A DNA stretch of 8,294 nucleotides from Oscillospiraceae bacterium (GTDB lineage Bacteria > Bacillota > Clostridia > Oscillospirales > Acutalibacteraceae). The stretch is from contig CACYHJ010000099.1 in the NCBI GenBank assembly GCA_902774165.1, positions 1 to 8,294 on the forward strand, in the 5' to 3' direction. This document shows, piece after piece, positions 1 through 5,535 of the stretch. The notes under the pieces were generated by a model. That model had not been told where the DNA came from. It made no database searches and saw nothing but the letters and a program-made list of their open reading frames with translations. The position numbers and the translations under genes are program-made. Each line of letters opens with the position of its first letter. Within the stretch, counting starts at the first letter, position 1.

Positions 1-48
1 GCGGACTGTTTTGCCCGCGACAATCGAGCGGAGCGAGAAAACAAAAAC

Positions 49-127
49 CGAATCCCCGCTGGATCACCAAAAACAGAAAGCCGCCTTGCGCGGCTTTTTT
101 GTTTTTGCACCACATGGCGGGGATTCG
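49..127. repeat. Inverted repeat with tRNA T-arm-like word
   Basis: CGAATCCCCGC at 49-59 is repeated exactly as its reverse complement at 117-127, flanking the terminator. On the minus strand the right arm reads GTTCGAATCCCCGCC, which resembles the T-loop and T-stem of a tRNA. Neither arm belongs to a complete tRNA: the 5' side of the T-stem mismatches and no acceptor, D or anticodon arm is present. It may be a decayed tRNA remnant or an intergenic repeat. Confidence 0.45.
77..105 (+). terminator. Rho-independent terminator of an upstream gene
   Basis: An 8-bp stem (AAAGCCGC at 77-84 pairing with GCGGCTTT at 90-97) with a CTTGC loop leads into a T6-G-T5 tract. The orientation suits a plus-strand gene that ends left of the window. 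It also argues against transcription running from the left edge into the acetyltransferase gene, although that reading frame is open from base 1. Confidence 0.8.
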
Positions 128-238
128 AACTCCTCAGGTTTTTCCGCTGTCATAATGATCGTATCATGAAAACAAAAACCATCCGCGGATCCCGTGAAAA
201 CGGACCCTGCATCCCCTCTGTTTTTCCGCATATTTATA

Positions 239-267
239 TTGACATATTCTCATTCGATGTGTATGAT
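239..267 (+). promoter_or_regulatory. Sigma-A-type promoter of the acetyltransferase gene
   Basis: TTGACA (239-244) is a perfect -35, followed by a 17-bp spacer and TATGAT (262-267) as -10. Transcription should begin near 274, leaving a leader of only about 15 nt before the ATG at 289. This position excludes any start codon upstream of the promoter. Confidence 0.85.
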
Positions 268-273
268 ATTTTC

Positions 274-280
274 AGAGGTG
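274..280 (+). promoter_or_regulatory. Ribosome binding site fixing the start at 289
   Basis: AGAGGTG lies 8 nt before the ATG at 289. With the promoter just upstream it selects this start over the in-frame ATG at 166, which has no Shine-Dalgarno sequence and lies ahead of the promoter. Confidence 0.7.
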
Positions 281-288
281 ATCATTCC

Positions 289-1032
289 ATGGAGTATATC
301 AGAGTCACGAAGGAAAATCTTGACGCGGAGCATATCTGCTGCGCCATTTCCAACAACAAGGATGTTCAGGTCGCGTCCAAGAAAGCCTGGCTTGCGGACC
401 GGTTCGACGACGGGCTGGTGTTCCTGAAAAGCACGGAGCGCGGCAAATGTTTTATAGAGTATATCCCGGCGGAAAACGCCTGGAATCCGATCGATGCAGA
501 AGGATATATGTATATCGACTGCCTGTGGGTATCAGGGTCCTTCAAGGGGCACGGGTACTCCAACGACCTCTTGAACGCCTGCATCGCCGACAGCCGGGAA
601 AAAGGAAAAAGGGGGCTTTGTATTCTTTCAAGCGCGAAGAAAAAACCGTTCCTCGCCGATCCGAAATATCTGAAATATAAGGGTTTTTCGGTATGTGACG
701 AGGCGGATAACGGGATTCAGCTCTGGTATCTGCCGTTATCCGACGACGCGGCTACGCCGGAATTCAAAGCCTGCGCGAAACATCCCCGCGCCGACGCGCC
801 GGGTTTCGTTCTGTATTATACGGATCAATGCCCGTTCAACGCGAAATACGTGCCGATCGTGGAGCAGACGGCAAAGGAAAACGACGTTCCGTTCCGTGCA
901 ATCCATCTGCGGACCAAAGAAGACGTCCGCAGCGCGCCCACGCCGATCACCACCTACGCGCTGTTCCGTGACGGCGCGTATCTGACGAACGAGCAGATGA
1001 ACGCGGCGAAATTTTTAAAACTGATATCATAA
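289..1032 (+). CDS. GNAT-family N-acetyltransferase with YoaP-type C-terminal domain
   Basis: Predicted cytoplasmic acetyltransferase of 247 residues, close in length and layout to Bacillus subtilis YoaP. The acetyl-CoA-binding motif A is seen around residues 79-115: a strand LWVSGS, then FKGHGYSNDLL with the G87-x-G89 pyrophosphate loop, then a helix. The C-terminal part (about 170-247) contains FVLYYTDQCPFN, with Cys181 in a thioredoxin-fold-like position, and then the YoaP-type segment with PTPITTYALFRDG. The substrate is unknown; acetylation of a small molecule or protein is inferred from the fold only. Translation starts at ATG 289, 8 nt after AGAGGTG and about 15 nt after the predicted transcription start. 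The gene is monocistronic, ends just before a bidirectional terminator and converges on thrS. The reading frame extends upstream to 166 and beyond, but that part overlaps the promoter and is unlikely to be translated. Confidence 0.88.
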   Translation: MEYIRVTKENLDAEHICCAISNNKDVQVASKKAWLADRFDDGLVFLKSTERGKCFIEYIPAENAWNPIDAEGYMYIDCLWVSGSFKGHGYSNDLLNACIADSREKGKRGLCILSSAKKKPFLADPKYLKYKGFSVCDEADNGIQLWYLPLSDDAATPEFKACAKHPRADAPGFVLYYTDQCPFNAKYVPIVEQTAKENDVPFRAIHLRTKEDVRSAPTPITTYALFRDGAYLTNEQMNAAKFLKLIS

Positions 1033-1035
1033 ATC

Positions 1036-1065
1036 AAAAAATCCTGCCGAAAGACAGGATTTTTT
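1036..1065. terminator. Bidirectional terminator between acetyltransferase gene and thrS
   Basis: A perfect 11-bp stem, AAAAAATCCTG (1036-1046) with CAGGATTTTTT (1055-1065), has an 8-nt loop CCGAAAGA. The A-tract on one arm and T-tract on the other allow it to terminate both the plus-strand acetyltransferase transcript, 4 nt after its stop, and the minus-strand thrS transcript, about 25 nt after its stop. Confidence 0.92.
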
Positions 1066-1090
1066 GTTGGTTCGATGTCTTGAATTCTCT

Positions 1091-2875
1091 TTACCGATGC
1101 TCCGCGATCTCTTTACGAAGCTTTTCCGCGAATTCCGCGACGGTGGAGACCGCCGTCTGGTCGGTGGCGCGGTCGCGCACGGAGATGGTGCCGTCGGCGA
1201 CTTCTTTTTCGCCGATGATGATCATATAGGGGACCTTGTCGTCCTGACGGGCGGAACGGATCTTGTATCCGATCTTCTCGCTGCGGTCGTCCAGCTCCAC
1301 GCGGAAGTCCGCGTCCTCCAGCGCCTCATAGACGGTGCGGGCGTAATCCATGCTCTTTTCGGAAACCGGCAGAACTTTGACCTGCAGGGGCGCAAGCCAT
1401 GCGGGGAACGCGCCCTTTGTCTCTTCGATCAGGTACGCCATGAAGCGGTCCAGACTGCCGAGGATCGCGCGGTGCAGCACCACGGGGGTTTTCTCAACGC
1501 CGTCGCGGTCCACGTATTTCAGGTCGAACTTCGCGGGCAGGCAGAAGTCGAGCTGGCAGGTGGAAAGAGTGTATTCCGCGCCGACGGCAGGCCGCACGTT
1601 CACGTCAAGCTTCGGGCCGTAGAAGGCGGCCTCGCCGATCTCCTCCGTGAAGTCGATGCCCAAGTCCTTCAGAACGTCTCTGAGGGCGGTCTCCGCGTGC
1701 TCCCACATCTCGTCGTCCGGATAGTATTTGACCTTATCCTCCGGGTCGCGCAGGGAAAGCACGCAGCGGTAATCAGTGATGCCGAAATCCTTGTAAACGT
1801 CGAAAATGAGATCCACAACGCTGCTGACCTCGGCCTTGATCTGCTCGGGCGTGACAAAAAGGTGCGCGTCGTTCTGGCAGAAGTGACGGCCGCGCTCGAT
1901 GCCCTTCAGGGTGCCGCTGGCCTCAAACCGGAAGTCGTGGGCGATCTCGCCGATGCGGATCGGCAGATCGCGGTAGGAGTGCCGGCGGTTGGCGTAGATC
2001 ATCATGTGGTGCGGGCAGTTCATCGGGCGCAGGACGAATTTTTCATCCTCCACCTCCATGACCGGGAACATATTCTCTTTATAGTGCGCCCAGTGGCCGC
2101 TGGTCTCATAGAGGCCAACCGTGCCGACGCAGGGAGTCAGAACGTGCTGATAGCCCAGCTTGCGCTCCTTGTTCTTGATATAATCCTCAAGGATCTGCCA
2201 GACCGTGTAGCCCTTCGGCAGGAACATGGGCAGCCCCTTTCCCACAAGGTCGTCGGTCATGAACAGGCGCATTTCCTTGCCGATTCTGCGGTGATCGCGG
2301 GATTTCGCCTCTTCCAGCCGGCGCATATGGTCCGCCAGCTCATCCTTCGTGCGGAACGCGACGCCGTTCAGACGGGTCAGCATTTTGTTTGCGCTGTTGT
2401 TCTTCCAGTAAGCGCCGGAAACGCCGGTCAGCTTGAAGGCCTTCAGCGCCTTGGTGTAAGTCAGATGCGGGCCGACGCACATGTCGATATAATCGCCCTG
2501 CTGATAGAAGGTGATCACCGCGTCCTCCGGCAGATCGCCGATGTGCTCCACTTTATATTTCTCGCCGCGCTGTTCCATCAGCGCCACCGCTTCGTCGCGG
2601 GGGAGGGAATAAACCTTGAAGGGGAGATTCTCCTTCAGGATCTTCTGCATCTCCGCCTCGATCTGGGGCAGATCCTCTTCGCTGATCGCGCCCTCGCCGG
2701 GATCCACGTCATAGTAAAACCCGTTCTCGGTGGCGGGGCCGTAGGCGAAATGCGCGTCCGGATACAGGCGCTTTACCGCCTGCGCCATAATATGTGCGGC
2801 GGAGTGCCGAAGCACTTCCGTCTCGAGCTCCTGCGGACACTCCGCGACGTGCCCGTCGTTGTATAAGATTTTCAT
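1091..2875 (-). CDS. thrS: Threonyl-tRNA synthetase lacking the N-terminal TGS domain
   Basis: Cytoplasmic class II aminoacyl-tRNA synthetase that charges tRNA-Thr using ATP and threonine; 594 residues. The editing domain (about 15-190) keeps its catalytic set H24/H28 (HSAAH) and C133/H137 (CVGPH). The catalytic core (about 200-490) has the three zinc ligands expected for ThrRS: C287 in LRPMNCPHH, H338 in CQNDAHLF and H468 in LHRAILGS. Motif 2 is DFRFEASGTLKG with Arg316, and motif 3 lies in HRAILGSLDRF. The anticodon-binding domain is about 497-594. Typical bacterial ThrRS is about 635-645 residues with a roughly 60-residue TGS domain first; here the protein begins almost directly with the editing domain, a form I recall in some Clostridia. 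The start ATG (2875) follows AAAGGAG with a 10-nt spacer. The gene lies 46 bp downstream of the Nudix gene on the same strand, leaving no room for a T-box leader of the usual size. Transcription ends at the bidirectional hairpin. Confidence 0.98.
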   Translation of the reverse strand: MKILYNDGHVAECPQELETEVLRHSAAHIMAQAVKRLYPDAHFAYGPATENGFYYDVDPGEGAISEEDLPQIEAEMQKILKENLPFKVYSLPRDEAVALMEQRGEKYKVEHIGDLPEDAVITFYQQGDYIDMCVGPHLTYTKALKAFKLTGVSGAYWKNNSANKMLTRLNGVAFRTKDELADHMRRLEEAKSRDHRRIGKEMRLFMTDDLVGKGLPMFLPKGYTVWQILEDYIKNKERKLGYQHVLTPCVGTVGLYETSGHWAHYKENMFPVMEVEDEKFVLRPMNCPHHMMIYANRRHSYRDLPIRIGEIAHDFRFEASGTLKGIERGRHFCQNDAHLFVTPEQIKAEVSSVVDLIFDVYKDFGITDYRCVLSLRDPEDKVKYYPDDEMWEHAETALRDVLKDLGIDFTEEIGEAAFYGPKLDVNVRPAVGAEYTLSTCQLDFCLPAKFDLKYVDRDGVEKTPVVLHRAILGSLDRFMAYLIEETKGAFPAWLAPLQVKVLPVSEKSMDYARTVYEALEDADFRVELDDRSEKIGYKIRSARQDDKVPYMIIIGEKEVADGTISVRDRATDQTAVSTVAEFAEKLRKEIAEHR

Positions 2876-2885
2876 CTGAGTCAGA

Positions 2886-2892
2886 CTCCTTT
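2886..2892 (-). promoter_or_regulatory. Ribosome binding site of thrS
   Basis: AAAGGAG on the minus strand, 10 nt before the ATG. The strong match here, with no second site further upstream in frame, supports the short TGS-less form as the full protein rather than a misplaced start. Confidence 0.8.
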
Positions 2893-2912
2893 GTTATGAT
2901 ATACTACAGAAT

Positions 2913-2933
2913 GCGGAGGATTTATGCCTCCGC
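2913..2933 (-). promoter_or_regulatory. Hairpin around the Nudix stop codon, upstream of thrS
   Basis: A perfect 7-bp inverted repeat, GCGGAGG (2913-2919) and CCTCCGC (2927-2933), has a 7-nt loop that contains the Nudix TAA stop. No T-tract follows on the minus strand, so it is not a standard terminator. It may affect coupling, RNA stability or partial attenuation between the two genes. It also sequesters a GGAGG word that could act as a decoy ribosome binding site. Confidence 0.45.
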
Positions 2934-3719
2934 CGCGGCGTCGCCGGGTGCGTCGGGGGAGGGCGTCTGCCGCCGTTCGCCGTCCGCCTCGTCCAGATGA
3001 TGCTCCGCGATAAAATCGTGCGCTTTCCTGAAGATCTGCTTGTCGTTCTCAAAATTCAGCGCGTTGTATGCCTCCTCGTAGGGAAGCCAGGTGTACGCCG
3101 CGATCTCCTCTTTCTGGATGATCGTCCGGGTATCGTCGGTGGTCGCAAGGAAGATCCGCACCCGCTTGTCGACCTTCGGCCCGATCATATAAGAGGAATC
3201 CTCGGCAAAGCCGTCAAAGATGCGCACATGCAGCCCGGTTTCCTCCAGGACCTCCCGCGTCGCGGTGGCAAGATGATCCTCCCCGCGCTCCATGTGTCCC
3301 TTGGGGAAGCCCCAGTTGCTGCTTCTGCAGTTTTTGATGAGAAGAAACTTGGTCTGCCCGCCGATCCTCCGGAAGATGATCGCGCCGCAGGAATTCTCAA
3401 AATAACAGTTCATCCTGTATTTTTTCGGGTTCTCCGCAAAGGCGACGGCGTCTTCGATCTCATAATTCACAAACCGCTGGTTTTTTGCTGCAGCCACAAC
3501 GGCGTAGCTGCCGTCTTTCCGGCGCAGCACCGCGATCACGCGGCCCTCAAAGCGCTTGACGGGGTGGGTGATTCCCATGATATAGGCGTCAACGGATATT
3601 TTCCCCTGTTCGGTTGTGATAATACCCTTGCCGAAATTCAGGCCGTAACGGCACTGCTTTTTTGCATCATAGGACCCGATCGCTCTTGATACGCGCACTT
3701 TAATGTTCTTGTTGAGCAT
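2922..3719 (-). CDS. Nudix hydrolase with N-terminal inorganic-pyrophosphatase-like domain
   Basis: A 265-residue two-domain protein, predicted cytoplasmic. Residues about 1-100 resemble the family I soluble inorganic pyrophosphatase fold (VSRAIGSYD, DAYIMGITHPVKRFEGRVIAVLRR), but of the usual D-x-D-x-x-D metal site only D44 remains, so this half is probably non-catalytic. Residues about 105-242 form a Nudix domain with a complete Nudix box at 141-163: G141, five residues, E147, seven residues, R155-E156-V-L-E159-E160-x-G-L. The NWGFPKGHMERGE context resembles the asymmetric Ap4A hydrolase group, which splits dinucleoside polyphosphates such as Ap4A; that substrate is inferred. The last about 20 residues are a Pro/Ala/Asp-rich tail that looks disordered. 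The start ATG follows AGGAG by 8 nt and a clear promoter lies upstream. It precedes thrS by 46 bp and diverges from prs. Confidence 0.87.
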   Translation of the reverse strand: MLNKNIKVRVSRAIGSYDAKKQCRYGLNFGKGIITTEQGKISVDAYIMGITHPVKRFEGRVIAVLRRKDGSYAVVAAAKNQRFVNYEIEDAVAFAENPKKYRMNCYFENSCGAIIFRRIGGQTKFLLIKNCRSSNWGFPKGHMERGEDHLATATREVLEETGLHVRIFDGFAEDSSYMIGPKVDKRVRIFLATTDDTRTIIQKEEIAAYTWLPYEEAYNALNFENDKQIFRKAHDFIAEHHLDEADGERRQTPSPDAPGDAAAEA

Positions 3720-3752
3720 TGAGCAATCTCCTGTATAAGTATAGATAAAATA

Positions 3753-3781
3753 ATTGTATCTAATTTTAAAATATTTTTCAA
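3753..3781 (-). promoter_or_regulatory. Promoter of the Nudix-thrS unit
   Basis: Read on the minus strand: TTGAAA (-35, 3776-3781), a 17-bp spacer, then TACAAT (-10, 3753-3758). The predicted transcription start is near 3745, giving a leader of about 25 nt with AGGAG at 3728-3732. I found no convincing separate promoter directly ahead of thrS, so this one probably serves both genes. Confidence 0.82.
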
Positions 3782-3792
3782 TAGAAAATGAA

Positions 3793-3820
3793 TAAAAAAG
3801 ACGAAATAAGTCATTTTTTA
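3793..3820. repeat. Inverted repeat in the divergent control region
   Basis: TAAAAAAGAC (3793-3802) pairs with GTC-A-TTTTTTA (3810-3820) with one bulged A and a 7-nt loop. It lies upstream of both divergent promoters, so neither transcript should contain it. A DNA-binding site or DNA-bending role is more likely than a terminator. Confidence 0.4.
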
Positions 3821-3853
3821 TGATTTCAACAAAATTGTTTTCAATTTATCCCG

Positions 3854-3879
3854 AATAATCATAAAGCTTTATAATTATT
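3854..3879. repeat. 26-bp near-perfect palindrome upstream of prs
   Basis: The centre ATAAAGCTTTAT (3861-3872) is a perfect 12-bp palindrome. The flanks AATAATC and AATTATT extend the symmetry to 26 bp with a single mismatched pair (3860/3873). It sits about 31 bp upstream of the prs -35 and about 70 bp from the Nudix -35, a plausible place for a dimeric regulator. AT-rich DNA raises the chance of accidental symmetry. Confidence 0.5.
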
Positions 3880-3910
3880 GCCGAAATTTAACACGAATGT
3901 GAATTTCCCC

Positions 3911-3939
3911 TTGAAAAACAGGGTCTGAAATTGTAAAAT
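3911..3939 (+). promoter_or_regulatory. Promoter of prs
   Basis: TTGAAA (-35, 3911-3916), a 17-bp spacer, then TAAAAT (-10, 3934-3939). Transcription should start near 3946, giving a leader of about 25 nt with the AGGGAGG ribosome binding site at 3956-3962, 9 nt from the start. Immediately upstream, GAAATT (3883-3888) and AATTTC (3902-3907) form an inverted repeat abutting the -35. Confidence 0.8.
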
Positions 3940-3971
3940 AATAGTACAAAGCGAAAGGGAGGAAATGCATT

Positions 3972-5174
3972 ATGGCTGAAGAATTGACCGCTCTGCCGAT
4001 CGGAAAACTCGGTATCATCGCCACCCCCGGCTGCGAGGAGCTTGCGCAGAAGGTGAACGATTATATCGTGAAGTACCGCAGCGAGGTGAAGATGAGTCAC
4101 AAGTATTCTATACTTTTTGACGGTTATCTGAAGGATAATTACATCATCAACACAAACTTTACACGTTTCAGCACGGGCGAGGGGAAGGTTGTCATACAGG
4201 AGAGCGTTCGCGGGTATGATATATTCATCATCTGCGACGTTTTTAATTATGGTGTTACCACCAAGCGTTATCTTCAGGACAATCTGCCCATGAGCCCGGA
4301 CGAGCATTACGCCAACCTGAAGCGCGTGATCGCCGCCATGGCGGGCAAGGCGCACAGAGTCACCGTGATCATGCCGATGCTCTACGAGGGCAGGCAGCAC
4401 AAGCGCACCAGCCGGGAATCTCTGGACTGCGCGCTCTGTCTGCAGGAGCTGTGCAACCATATGGGCGTTGACGCGATCATCACCTTCGACGCGCACGACG
4501 CGCGGGTGCAGAACGCGATCCCGCTGCATTCGTTCGAGAACGTCACCACAATGTATCAGATGATCAAGGCGCTGGTCAAAAATACGCCCGATCTTAAAAT
4601 CAACAAAGATAACCTTCTGATTATTTCTCCCGATGAGGGCGGCCTGCACCGCTGCATCCATTACGCCACCGTGCTGGAGCTGGAGCTGGGCATGTTCTAT
4701 AAGCGCCGCGACTATTCCCGCGTCGTGGACGGCCGCAACCCGATCCTTGCCCATGAGTATCTGGGCAGAGACATCAAGGGGATGGACGTGATCGTCGTCG
4801 ACGATATGATCGCCTCCGGCGAGTCCATGCTGGAGGTCGTCAGCAAGCTCAAGGCGCTCGGCGCCGCGAGAATTTTCGTCTGCACGGCGTTCGGCCTGTT
4901 CTGCAAAGGCCTGAAGCTGTTTGACGAGGCCTATGAGCGCGGCGATATTGCCGGCATCTACACGACGAACCTGATCTATCAGCCGCAGGAGCTGCTGGAC
5001 CGTCCCTGGTACCACAGCGTGGATATGTCCAAATACATCTCCCTGCTGATCGACACCATGAATGTGGACAAGTCCATCAGCGGCCTTCTCAATCCCAACG
5101 ACCGCATCAAGACCTTCCTGAATAAATACGGTTATCAGCTCGGCGACAACGTATCGGCGCCTCCCCGCGGGTAA
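3972..5174 (+). CDS. prs: Ribose-phosphate pyrophosphokinase (PRPP synthetase), long divergent form
   Basis: Predicted cytoplasmic enzyme making phosphoribosyl pyrophosphate from ribose 5-phosphate and ATP, feeding nucleotide, histidine, tryptophan and NAD synthesis. The 400 residues exceed the usual about 315. Recognisable parts in order: FSTGE (66-70), ESVRG (77-81), the catalytic flexible loop IMPMLYEGRQHK (133-144), the metal site FDAHD (172-176), SPDEGGLHR (219-227), and the PRPP-binding loop VVDDMIASGES (275-285). The canonical loop reads YARQDRK; here R141-Q142 are kept but Asp is replaced by H143. Extra sequence lies between ESVRG and the catalytic loop (about 90-115) and at the C-terminus (about 335-400). 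All the main active-site blocks are present, so activity is likely, but ATP binding and allosteric control may differ from the Bacillus enzyme. The gene has its own promoter and strong ribosome binding site, diverges from the Nudix gene and ends in a strong terminator. Confidence 0.92.
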   Translation: MAEELTALPIGKLGIIATPGCEELAQKVNDYIVKYRSEVKMSHKYSILFDGYLKDNYIINTNFTRFSTGEGKVVIQESVRGYDIFIICDVFNYGVTTKRYLQDNLPMSPDEHYANLKRVIAAMAGKAHRVTVIMPMLYEGRQHKRTSRESLDCALCLQELCNHMGVDAIITFDAHDARVQNAIPLHSFENVTTMYQMIKALVKNTPDLKINKDNLLIISPDEGGLHRCIHYATVLELELGMFYKRRDYSRVVDGRNPILAHEYLGRDIKGMDVIVVDDMIASGESMLEVVSKLKALGAARIFVCTAFGLFCKGLKLFDEAYERGDIAGIYTTNLIYQPQELLDRPWYHSVDMSKYISLLIDTMNVDKSISGLLNPNDRIKTFLNKYGYQLGDNVSAPPRG

Positions 5175-5271
5175 TCCCTGTAAAATTTCCGCCCTCGGTC
5201 TGAACGTCCGGGCGTGAATTGCAGTATTCTCACTACGCGTCAGCCCAGTGCGTAAGTTCGCAGTTAAAAAG

Positions 5272-5327
5272 AAAACAAGCTGAGAGAAAGGATCAAAAAA
5301 GATCGTTTTTCTCAGCTTGTTTTTTTA
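5272..5327 (+). terminator. Strong terminator after prs
   Basis: AAAACAAGCTGAG (5272-5284) pairs with CTCAGCTTGTTTT (5311-5323). The stem continues through a mostly paired AGAAA/TTTTT segment, a G-G mismatch and GATC/GATC, closed by an A6 loop (5295-5300). Seven T residues (5320-5326) follow. About 97 nt separate it from the prs stop. Confidence 0.92.
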
Positions 5328-5334
5328 TAAATTG

Positions 5335-5443
5335 ACGGCTTTGCCGTGAATTGAATTGCGCCTTATGCCCCACGGGCAATTCACGTGCCGAAGGCACAAT
5401 TCATGACAGAACGTCAATTCATGCGCCGACAGGCGCAATTCAT
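5335..5443. repeat. Array of short hairpins joined by AATTCAT linkers
   Basis: Four consecutive units each consist of a short hairpin followed by AATTCAT or AATTCAC. They are TGCCC-cac-GGGCA (5366-5378), GTGCC-gaa-GGCAC (5385-5397), GAC-agaac-GTC (5405-5415) and GCGCC-gaca-GGCGC (5423-5436). Linkers start at 5378, 5398, 5416 and 5437, so the spacing is 18-21 bp. A fifth hairpin, ACGGC-ttt-GCCGT (5335-5347), is followed by the linker in reverse sense (GAATTG). Stem sequences differ between units yet each stays self-complementary. There is no reading frame or recognised mobile element; it lies just past the prs terminator. Confidence 0.75.
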
Positions 5444-5504
5444 TTCGGCGCGGCACAGATATAGATCAAAAAACATCCTTATCACGCCATCACGCCGCGC
5501 CGAA
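5444..5504. repeat. 11-bp inverted repeat with 39-bp loop and internal tandem octamer
   Basis: TTCGGCGCGGC (5444-5454) is exactly complementary to GCCGCGCCGAA (5494-5504). Inside the loop ATCACGCC is repeated in tandem (5481-5496). No T-tract follows in either direction, so it is not a clear terminator. It directly adjoins the hairpin array and may be its outer boundary. Confidence 0.55.
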
Positions 5505-5535
5505 GACAAAGGGCGGTTTTCCGTTGTCTGAAATA

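Larger units (their letters stand above)
37..180 (+). repeat. 13-bp direct repeat GAAAACAAAAACC
   Basis: GAAAACAAAAACC occurs at 37-49 and again at 168-180. Each copy is followed by a related ATCC..GC.GGATC segment; the second is the perfect palindrome ATCCGCGGAT at 181-190. The two copies may be a duplicated module of roughly 30 bp. No function is apparent. Confidence 0.45.
5175..5535. other. Gene-free region between prs and the WYL gene
   Basis: This 361-bp convergent gap holds the prs terminator, the hairpin-linker array and the 11-bp inverted repeat. A further hairpin (AGACAA..CGG-TTTT-CCG-TTGTCT, about 5503-5528) lies next to the WYL stop, but lacks a good U-tract for the minus-strand transcript. 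I see no coding region and no complete RNA gene in it. Confidence 0.7.

Noticed and set aside
112..135. Possible tRNA gene on the minus strand
   Set aside because: Only a T-loop-like word is present; the T-stem has two mismatches, and no acceptor, D-arm or anticodon arm can be built.
1064..2866. 600-codon open frame on the plus strand opposite thrS
   Set aside because: It is the antisense shadow of a well-supported synthetase whose GC-rich third positions suppress stop codons; no domain or ribosome binding site was seen.
3888..5015. 375-codon open frame on the minus strand opposite prs
   Set aside because: Antisense shadow of prs; its translation is compositionally odd and has no recognisable domain.
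5335..5443. CRISPR array
   Set aside because: The constant part is only 7 bp, the variable parts are palindromic hairpins of 11-14 bp, and no cas genes are near.
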